This document shows positions 1 through 5,088 of a stretch of DNA of 13,646 nucleotides, one piece after another. The translations under genes and the position numbers were made by a program. Where the stretch lies: positions 1 to 13,646 of the forward strand of contig JAISZV010000003.1 of the NCBI GenBank assembly GCA_031284475.1, read 5' to 3'. This stretch comes from Proteiniphilum sp. (GTDB lineage: Bacteria; Bacteroidota; Bacteroidia; Bacteroidales; Dysgonomonadaceae). Each line of letters opens with the position of its first letter. Position 1 is the stretch's first letter. The notes beneath the pieces were generated by a model. It worked only from the letters and a program-made list of their open reading frames with translations, had not been told where the DNA came from and did not search any database.

Positions 1-1
1 G

Positions 2-1339
2 CTACACCACCCCTTGCGCCATCATAGCATCGGCCACTTTCATGAATCCGGCTATATTGGCTCCTTTTACGTAGTTGGTATATTGTCCGTTTTTCCCATG
101 CGCCACACATTGATGGTGAATATCGCCCATGATCTGGTGCAACCATTTATCCACCTCCTCGTTGCTCCAGGAGATATGCATGGCGTTCTGCGTCATTTCC
201 AGTCCCGAACAGGCTACGCCGCCGGCATTGACCGCCTTTCCGGGGGCAAAAAGCATTTCGTTGTCTAAGAAGAAATCCACCGCCTCGGCCGTACAACCCA
301 TGTTGGAGACTTCCGCCACCAACAATACGCCGTTCTCTTTCAACCGTTTGGCATCCTCTAAGTTCAATTCATTCTGAATAGCGCAGGGCAAGGCAATATC
401 CACTTTGAGTTCCCACGGTTTCCTTCCGGGATAGAAGGTTGCATTCGGAAATTCATCGGTATAAGGCGCCACCACATCATTTCCCGAATCACGCAATTCG
501 AGCATATAAGCAATTTTCTCCGGGGTGTTCACGCCTTCTTCATCATAAATATAACCGTCGGGGCCCGAAATGGCCACCACTTTGGCGCCCAGTTCCGTCG
601 CCTTTGTCACGGCTCCCCATGCCACGTTTCCGAATCCGGATACCGCTACGGTCTTCCCTTTCAGGTCGATATTGTGTGTTTCACACATCCGCTGCACGAA
701 ATAGAGCGCGCCGAATCCGGTCGCTTCGGGACGAAGCCGCGAACCTCCGAACGACATCCCCTTCCCGGTAAATGTTCCCGTATGTTCACGGGCCAGCTTT
801 TTGTACATCCCGAACATATACCCCACTTCGCGCGTACCCACGCCTATATCTCCGGCCGGCACATCGGTATCGGGGCCTATATTGCGCCACAACTCCATTA
901 CAAAAGCCTGGCAGAAACGCATGATTTCCGCCTGGGAACGCCCTTTGGGCGAAAAATCCGATCCGCCTTTGCCTCCGCCCATCGGAAGGGTGGTAAGCGC
1001 ATTCTTGAACGTCTGCTCAAATCCCAAAAACTTAAGTGAAGACAAAGTTACCGAAGAATGGAAGCGGATGCCTCCTTTGTAAGGGCCTATGGCTCCGTTG
1101 AATTGCACGCGGTAGCCGATATTCACATGCACTTTTCCGTTGTCGTCCACCCACGGAACGCGGAAAGTAAACACACGGTCGGGCTCCACTATCCGTTCGA
1201 TAATGCCCGCCTTCTCAAATTCAGGGTGTTGGTTATATACATCTTCAATCGATACCAACACTTCTCTCACGGCTTGAAGAAACTCAGACTCGCCCGGATG
1301 TTTCGCCTCGAGCTGTGTCATAATGTCACTCGTTTTCAT
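2..1339 (-). CDS. gdhA: NADP-type glutamate dehydrogenase, 445 aa
   Basis: This cytoplasmic enzyme reversibly aminates 2-oxoglutarate to glutamate with NAD(P)H, and is a main ammonium-assimilation or glutamate-catabolism step. The gene is complete, from ATG at 1339 to TAG at 2-4, and 445 aa is the usual length of the hexameric bacterial family. The substrate-binding block PYKGGIRFH is at residues 87-94. The catalytic lysine motif PMGGGKGG is at 119-126 (Lys124), and the conserved Asp in PAGDIGVG is Asp164. The Rossmann nucleotide-binding motif GFGNVA is at 235-240. The stretch SNMGCTAEA at 345-353 replaces the NMPTT-like sequence of enterobacterial enzymes, and as I recall the Porphyromonas/Bacteroides enzymes share this. 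The gene diverges from trmB and has a likely -7 box about 33 nt before the start. Cofactor preference (NADP versus NAD) cannot be decided by eye. The assignment is very secure. Confidence 0.97.
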   Translation of the reverse strand: MKTSDIMTQLEAKHPGESEFLQAVREVLVSIEDVYNQHPEFEKAGIIERIVEPDRVFTFRVPWVDDNGKVHVNIGYRVQFNGAIGPYKGGIRFHSSVTLSSLKFLGFEQTFKNALTTLPMGGGKGGSDFSPKGRSQAEIMRFCQAFVMELWRNIGPDTDVPAGDIGVGTREVGYMFGMYKKLAREHTGTFTGKGMSFGGSRLRPEATGFGALYFVQRMCETHNIDLKGKTVAVSGFGNVAWGAVTKATELGAKVVAISGPDGYIYDEEGVNTPEKIAYMLELRDSGNDVVAPYTDEFPNATFYPGRKPWELKVDIALPCAIQNELNLEDAKRLKENGVLLVAEVSNMGCTAEAVDFFLDNEMLFAPGKAVNAGGVACSGLEMTQNAMHISWSNEEVDKWLHQIMGDIHHQCVAHGKNGQYTNYVKGANIAGFMKVADAMMAQGVV

Positions 1340-1371
1340 ATTAACAAGGTTTATTTAGGAATTTAATCTGA

Positions 1372-1379
1372 CAAAGGTA
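1372..1379 (-). promoter_or_regulatory. Likely -7 promoter box of gdhA
   Basis: Read on the minus strand the bases are TACCTTTG, an exact match to the Bacteroidetes -7 consensus TAnnTTTG. It lies 32 nt before the gdhA start codon, which would give a leader of roughly 25 nt. I see no convincing TTTG-type -33 element at the expected 19-21 nt further upstream, so the call rests on the -7 box and its position. Confidence 0.5.
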
Positions 1380-1677
1380 TAGATTATTTTGGAATATTGA
1401 TATTATTCCCCTGTTTTTTCATCGGGAAAAAAGAGGATTTCCGCTTCCTTTTCCGGAGCAGGACAAAACAAAGACTATCAGTAATTTATCAAAGTATAAG
1501 AAAAAGGGCTTTTCAGGTCTTAAGATTGATATTTTCAGCCTGTAATAACAATGTTTTATTACATAAGGAACCCCTATTATGCAAAAAAGTGAAATCCGGT
1601 TTATCTGACGGAGTGCGTCCTGGTTCTTGGGATAAGAATGATGAAAATAAAGTTTCGGATGTTAGCGGTTAAATGCC

Positions 1678-1685
1678 TATTTTTG
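1678..1685 (+). promoter_or_regulatory. Likely -7 promoter box of trmB
   Basis: The bases are TATTTTTG, matching TAnnTTTG. A weak -33-like TTTC lies at 1653-1656, about 21 nt upstream. The box ends 26 nt before the trmB ATG, leaving a short leader of about 20 nt. Confidence 0.5.
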
Positions 1686-1711
1686 TAGTGAATTTCTGAT
1701 CTCTTTTTGAA

Positions 1712-2449
1712 ATGGCAAAGAACAAACTGTCCAAATTTGCCGATATGGCCACCTACGGGAACGTGTTCCAATATACCTTCGATACATTGAAAGAAGAAGG
1801 GTTTCCTTTCAAGGGAAAATGGCAGGCTTATTTTGGTAATAACAACCCTGTTGTGCTCGAACTGGGTTGCGGTAAAGGAGAATATACGGTTGGACTGGCG
1901 CGCAAATTCCCGGAAAAGAATTTTATAGGGATCGACGTCAAAGGCGCTCGAATGTGGACTGGGGCTACCCAGGCGCTGGAAGAGGGATTGTCAAATGCGG
2001 CTTTTCTCCGGACGCGCATAGAGCTTATCAATCATTTTTTCGCACAGGATGAGGTATCGGAGGTATGGATTACTTTTCCAGACCCCCAAATGAAAAAGGC
2101 CACCAAACGGCTCACTTCCGCCTGTTTTATGAAGGAGTACAGCCGGCTCCTGAAAAACGGAGGCGTCATTCACCTGAAAACAGACAGCAAATTCCTGTAC
2201 GAATACACCAAAGCGATGATAAAGGAAAACCTGCTCACAACGCTTTTCGATACCGACGACCTTTACAACTCCGGTCTGAATGAAGATATGCTCGAAATCC
2301 GGACATTCTATGAACAACAGTGGCTCTCGCGGGGTTTAAATATCAAATATATCCGGTTTCTCTGTCCGAAAGACCACCAATGGACGGAACCGAACATAGA
2401 AATAGAAAAAGATGCGTACCGTAGTTTTGGCCGCAAAGCAAGAGGTTAG
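1712..2449 (+). CDS. trmB: tRNA (guanine-N7-)-methyltransferase, 245 aa
   Basis: TrmB transfers a methyl group from S-adenosylmethionine to N7 of G46 in the variable loop of a subset of tRNAs, in the cytoplasm. The SAM-binding motif [12 protein letters not shown], is at residues 49-59. The acidic motif GIDVKGAR is at 73-80. The family signature FPDP is at 122-125, followed by QMKKATKRL where many homologues have WPKKRH. HLKTD is at 154-158, and the late TFYEQQW motif is at 198-204. The length is within the usual 210-250 aa. The start is preceded by an A/T-rich leader without a Shine-Dalgarno sequence. The TAG stop is followed within two bases by the TAATGTG repeat array. No truncation is seen. 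Confidence in the family is high. Confidence 0.95.
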   Translation: MAKNKLSKFADMATYGNVFQYTFDTLKEEGFPFKGKWQAYFGNNNPVVLELGCGKGEYTVGLARKFPEKNFIGIDVKGARMWTGATQALEEGLSNAAFLRTRIELINHFFAQDEVSEVWITFPDPQMKKATKRLTSACFMKEYSRLLKNGGVIHLKTDSKFLYEYTKAMIKENLLTTLFDTDDLYNSGLNEDMLEIRTFYEQQWLSRGLNIKYIRFLCPKDHQWTEPNIEIEKDAYRSFGRKARG

Positions 2450-2450
2450 A

Positions 2451-2630
2451 CTAATGTGAATAATGTGAATAATGTGCTAATGTGAATAATGGGGTACGAG
2501 GGCTGATGAAACTAATGGGGGTAATGAAAATAATGTAATGATTTAATGATGTGCCAATGTGAATAATGGGTTAGAAGATACCGTCGTGCCGGGATGGGAA
2601 TAATATATGAATGTGATTAATGTTTTAATG
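2451..2630. repeat. TAATGTG-phrase array, left of the S23-family gene
   Basis: Directly after the trmB stop the spacer fills with near-tandem phrases: CTAATGTGAA, TAATGTGAA, TAATGTG, CTAATGTGAA, TAATGGGG, then looser copies around 2511-2572 and 2609-2630. The unit is 7-9 nt and imperfect. Its reverse complement (CACATTA, CCCCATTATTCACATTA) is the phrase that builds the arrays at 3043-3150 and 4351-4475. This array is therefore in the opposite orientation to those two. The 20 bases at 2478-2497 are exactly the reverse complement of 4430-4449. Confidence 0.85.
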
Positions 2631-2652
2631 AATAAATAAATATTAAAATCAA

Positions 2653-3003
2653 ATGGAAAGAAGCAATGTTATTGTAGATATGACGCTTAGTTTTGCTTTA
2701 GATATTATTGCATTTACCGATCAGCTAAATGAAAATAAAAAGTTTGTAATCGGACAGCAGTTATTGAAAAGCGGTACAGCTATTGGAGCAAACGTGAAAG
2801 AGGCGCAAAATTGCGAAAGCAAAGCAGATTTTATACATAAACTCAAGATTGCAGCCAAAGAAGCCGATGAAACGGAATATTGGCTGATACTTTGTCAACA
2901 TGCCAAAGACTACCCGTTTGATAAGGTATTATTCGACAAATTAAAAGAAATTCAGAAAATCATTAATAAAATCATATACACATCCAAACAACGTATAACA
3001 TAA
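2653..3003 (+). CDS. Four-helix-bundle protein, S23/23S rRNA intervening-sequence family, 116 aa
   Basis: The protein matches by eye the small all-alpha family found in 23S rRNA intervening sequences and as free-standing genes in Bacteroidetes. The core is QLLKSGTAIGANVKEA (about residues 36-51), then QNCESKADFIHKLKIAAKEADETEYWL (in two parts, about 52-78), the family's most recognisable block. The 116-aa length fits. It has no signal peptide or membrane segment. The biochemical function is unknown. Family members form pentamer-like helical bundles, and the diversity-generating-retroelement accessory protein Avd belongs to the same fold, which suggests nucleic-acid binding. Base composition differs from its neighbours: I count 117 G/C in 351 bases (33%), against about 43-55% in sampled trmB and mrp lines. 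The gene lies at the point where the flanking repeat phrase switches strand. The start at 2653 follows an A/T-rich leader. Confidence 0.85.
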   Translation: MERSNVIVDMTLSFALDIIAFTDQLNENKKFVIGQQLLKSGTAIGANVKEAQNCESKADFIHKLKIAAKEADETEYWLILCQHAKDYPFDKVLFDKLKEIQKIINKIIYTSKQRIT

Positions 3004-3042
3004 ATATGTACTAATAATTTGCCGATTGCCAAATACATTCGT

Positions 3043-3150
3043 CTAATTGGCACATTAGTACATTGGCATATTAGCATATTAGGCACATTGTTTCATTAAC
3101 CCCAGTAACCCATTAGTCACATTGGCATATTAACCACATTAGCACATTAA
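3043..3150. repeat. CACATTA-phrase array between the S23-family gene and mrp
   Basis: Imperfect 7-10 nt phrases run through the whole spacer: CACATTAGTA, CATTGGCATATTAG, CATATTAGG, CACATTG, then CCCCAGTAACCCATTAG, TCACATTGG, CATATTAAC, CACATTAG, CACATTAA. The orientation is opposite to the array at 2451-2630. The sub-module CCCCAGTAACCCATTAGTCA (3100-3119) closely resembles CCCCAGTACCCCATTATTCA at 4425-4444. The array ends 4 nt before the mrp start codon. Confidence 0.85.
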
Positions 3151-3154
3151 CATC

Positions 3155-4264
3155 ATGGCAATATATCCACAACTTATTATCGACGCACTGAAAAACGTGC
3201 GTTATCCCGGAACGGGACAAGACATTGTTTCTGCCGGCATGGTAGCCGACGACATCCGTATAGAAGGAATGAAAGTGAGTTTCTCGCTCATCACCGAAAA
3301 GGTAAATGATCCGTTCATTAAATCGGTCGTAAAAATGGCAGAGCAGGCCATTCTGATATACGCCGACGGAAATATTGATATACAGGGAAACATCTCCGTA
3401 AAATCGAAACAGGTTCCCCGTCCGGAGCTTCCCTGTTTGTTGCCGGGGGTGAAAAATATCATTGCCGTAGCGTCAGGGAAAGGCGGCGTAGGAAAGAGCA
3501 CCGTATGCGCCAATCTTGCCGTAGCGTTGGCGCAGAAAGGATATAAGGTAGGACTGCTGGACGCAGACATCTTCGGCCCGTCGGTTCCCAAAATGCTCGG
3601 CGTAGAAGATGCAGGGCCGGCATTAGAGAACAAAGATGGGCGCGACCTCATTGTTCCTATCGAAAACTACGGAATAAAAATGCTCTCCATGGGATTTTTC
3701 GTCAAGAAAGAAGAGGCAATCGTCTGGCGTGGGGCGATGGCCGGCAACGCATTGAAACAACTGATCGGCGACGCCGATTGGGGTGAACTGGATTACTTCC
3801 TGATCGATTTTCCACCGGGAACAAGCGATATTCACCTGACGCTGGTGCAAACGCTGCCCATTACGGGAGCAGTGATAGTAAGCACTCCCCAGGAAGTAGC
3901 GTTGGCCGATGCACGCAAAGGGATCGGCATGTTCGCCGGAGATAAGGTAAACGTACCCATCTTGGGATTGGTGGAAAATATGGCATGGTTCACACCGGAC
4001 GAATTACCGGAAAACAAGTATTACATCTTCGGGAAAGAAGGATGTAAACGATTGGCCGAGGAGCAAGGCTACGCCCTACTGGGACAGATTCCCATCGTGC
4101 AAAGTATTCGTGAGGGCGGCGACGACGGCCAACCGGTAGCGCTACGCCGGGAAAGCATTACAGGTATGGCTTTCTCCGAACTTGCCGATAACCTGATTGC
4201 CGCTGTCGATAAACGAAACCGGGAGCAGCCCAGGACACAGATCGTAGAAGTCACACGAAAATAG
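3155..4264 (+). CDS. mrp: Mrp/NBP35-type P-loop ATPase, Fe-S cluster carrier family, 369 aa
   Basis: Mrp (ApbC) proteins are cytoplasmic ATPases that help deliver Fe-S clusters to target proteins. Residues 1-90 form the MIP18/DUF59-like N-terminal domain. Its usual DPE-type motif is replaced by YPGTGQDIVSAGMV (17-30). The deviant Walker A SGKGGVGKST is at 107-116, DADIFGPS (the A'/switch region) at 136-143, and DFPPGTSD at 218-225. The motif GLVENMAWF at 271-279 is where many homologues continue into a CxxC that ligates a bridging Fe-S cluster. Here it continues TPDELPENKYYIFG with no cysteine, and the only cysteines are Cys94, Cys118 and Cys297. I believe this is usual for Bacteroidetes Mrp but it changes the expected mechanism. 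The start codon lies 4 nt after a repeat array, with no Shine-Dalgarno sequence visible. Family assignment is secure; the carrier role is inferred. Confidence 0.93.
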   Translation: MAIYPQLIIDALKNVRYPGTGQDIVSAGMVADDIRIEGMKVSFSLITEKVNDPFIKSVVKMAEQAILIYADGNIDIQGNISVKSKQVPRPELPCLLPGVKNIIAVASGKGGVGKSTVCANLAVALAQKGYKVGLLDADIFGPSVPKMLGVEDAGPALENKDGRDLIVPIENYGIKMLSMGFFVKKEEAIVWRGAMAGNALKQLIGDADWGELDYFLIDFPPGTSDIHLTLVQTLPITGAVIVSTPQEVALADARKGIGMFAGDKVNVPILGLVENMAWFTPDELPENKYYIFGKEGCKRLAEEQGYALLGQIPIVQSIREGGDDGQPVALRRESITGMAFSELADNLIAAVDKRNREQPRTQIVEVTRK

Positions 4265-4294
4265 TTGATTATAAATGAGTAAAAAAAGCAGAAC

Positions 4295-4322
4295 CAAGAA
4301 GCAAGAGCCAAGAATCAAGACT
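4295..4322. repeat. Four tandem CAAGANN heptamers
   Basis: Four head-to-tail 7-nt units follow each other without gaps: CAAGAAG, CAAGAGC, CAAGAAT, CAAGACT. An inverted copy, TCTTG at 4331-4335, can pair with CAAGA at 4316-4320 across a 10-nt A/T loop. This is a second short-phrase repeat type, distinct from the CACATTA phrase and directly upstream of it. Confidence 0.7.
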
Positions 4323-4350
4323 TTTAAATTTCTTGACTTCTCCACTTCTT

Positions 4351-4475
4351 CATTAATAACATTAGCACATTAGTCACATTGACACATTAGCATATTAGTA
4401 ACATTGCCCCATCAGATACACCAGCCCCAGTACCCCATTATTCACATTATTCACATTAGCACATTAGTCACATTG
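4351..4475. repeat. CACATTA-phrase array upstream of the NUDIX gene
   Basis: The spacer is built from imperfect phrases such as CATTAG, CACATTAGT, CACATTGA, CACATTAG, CATATTAGTAA, CATTGCCCC. A module with GTACCCCATTATTCACATTA (4430-4449) follows, then more CACATTAG/CACATTG copies. The 4430-4449 block is a perfect inverted match to 2478-2497. Around it, CATCAG and a C/G-rich link also recur in the left array in inverted form. The array stops 4 nt before the next start codon. Confidence 0.85.
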
Positions 4476-4479
4476 AATT

Positions 4480-5031
4480 ATGAACCATCCTCTACAGCAA
4501 TTTCAGTTTTGTCCCAAGTGCGGTTCAAAGCAATTTCTCGAACACAACGAAAAGTCGAAGAAGTGCGCCGGTTGCGGTTTCACCTATTACTTCAACTCGT
4601 CGGCAGCCGTAGTAGCGGTTATAGAGAACGGCAAAGGCGAAATATTAATCGCCCGCAGAGCGAAAGACCCGGCGAAAGGCGCCCTGGATCTTCCGGGCGG
4701 TTTTGTAGATATGTATGAAACGGCGGAAGAAGCAGTGATCCGGGAGATAAGGGAAGAAACGAGCCTGTCGATAAATTCATTGCAATATCTGTTCTCTATT
4801 CCGAATATTTACCTATATTCGGGGTTTGAAGTGCACACTGTGGACGCCTTCTTTAGGTGCAAGGTAAATGAATACAATCATTTAACGGCGCAAGACGACG
4901 TATCGGAGTTGTTCTTTCTCGCGTATGACAGGCTCAATCCGGCCGATTTCGGATTACACTCCATTCGTAAAGGAGTTGAAAAGTTATTACGTGAAACGGG
5001 CAGGACAATCAACAACAGACAGAATGATTGA
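4480..5031 (+). CDS. NUDIX hydrolase with N-terminal zinc ribbon, 183 aa
   Basis: NUDIX enzymes hydrolyse nucleoside diphosphates linked to another moiety, using Mg or Mn. A small zinc ribbon opens the protein: CPKC at residues 11-14 and CAGC at 29-32. The NUDIX box runs from Gly74 to about Leu96: G74, E80, then REIREE at 88-93. It fits the consensus except that the final Gly is Ser95. Zinc-ribbon NUDIX proteins include NAD-pyrophosphatase-like enzymes, but the NudC specificity motif is not seen, so the substrate is unknown. The protein is soluble, with no signal peptide. The TPR gene starts 57 bp downstream on the same strand, so co-transcription is possible. The start at 4480 comes directly after the repeat array. 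No in-frame start upstream looks better. Confidence 0.9.
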   Translation: MNHPLQQFQFCPKCGSKQFLEHNEKSKKCAGCGFTYYFNSSAAVVAVIENGKGEILIARRAKDPAKGALDLPGGFVDMYETAEEAVIREIREETSLSINSLQYLFSIPNIYLYSGFEVHTVDAFFRCKVNEYNHLTAQDDVSELFFLAYDRLNPADFGLHSIRKGVEKLLRETGRTINNRQND

Positions 5032-5070
5032 AGCAAGTTTCACACACCATAATATATAGTAATCGTGTAA

Positions 5071-5082
5071 AAATAAATAATC
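5071..5082 (+). promoter_or_regulatory. A/T-rich leader element before the TPR gene
   Basis: The 12 bases AAATAAATAATC end 6 nt before the TPR start codon. The identical 12 bases occur at 8111-8122, 2 nt before the next gene. A/T-rich, structure-free leaders stand in for Shine-Dalgarno sequences in Bacteroidetes, so these may be translation-start enhancers. That reading is inference. Confidence 0.35.
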
Positions 5083-5088
5083 CAAGAT

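Larger units (their letters stand above)
1340..1711. other. Divergent intergenic region gdhA/trmB
   Basis: This 372-bp A/T-rich spacer separates two divergent genes. It holds one likely -7 promoter box for each (1372-1379 minus, 1678-1685 plus). I see no RNA gene, clear riboswitch or repeat in the roughly 300 bp between them. A 91-codon open frame at 1397-1672 has no recognisable protein character and is not called. Confidence 0.6.

Noticed and set aside
439..1082. Long open frames on the plus strand opposite gdhA
   Set aside because: They lie antisense to a complete, well-conserved gene, and their Arg/Ser/Pro-rich translations have no family features. They are shadows of gdhA codon structure.
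1397..1672. 91-codon open frame in the gdhA/trmB spacer
   Set aside because: It has no recognisable motif, low-complexity composition and no plausible start context, and it overlaps the promoter region. It looks like a chance frame.
2451..2630. TAATGTG array as a phase-variable microsatellite
   Set aside because: The units are too imperfect in length and sequence for simple slippage switching, and they lie after a stop codon rather than in a coding frame or between promoter elements that I can identify.
2653..3003. S23-family gene as the Avd accessory of a diversity-generating retroelement
   Set aside because: The fold family is shared, but the window has no reverse transcriptase, no template/variable repeat pair and no target gene with a variable C-terminus.
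3043..4475. CACATTA arrays as a CRISPR locus
   Set aside because: The units are 7-10 nt and degenerate, there are no spacers of regular length, no 25-40 nt direct repeats, and no cas genes nearby.
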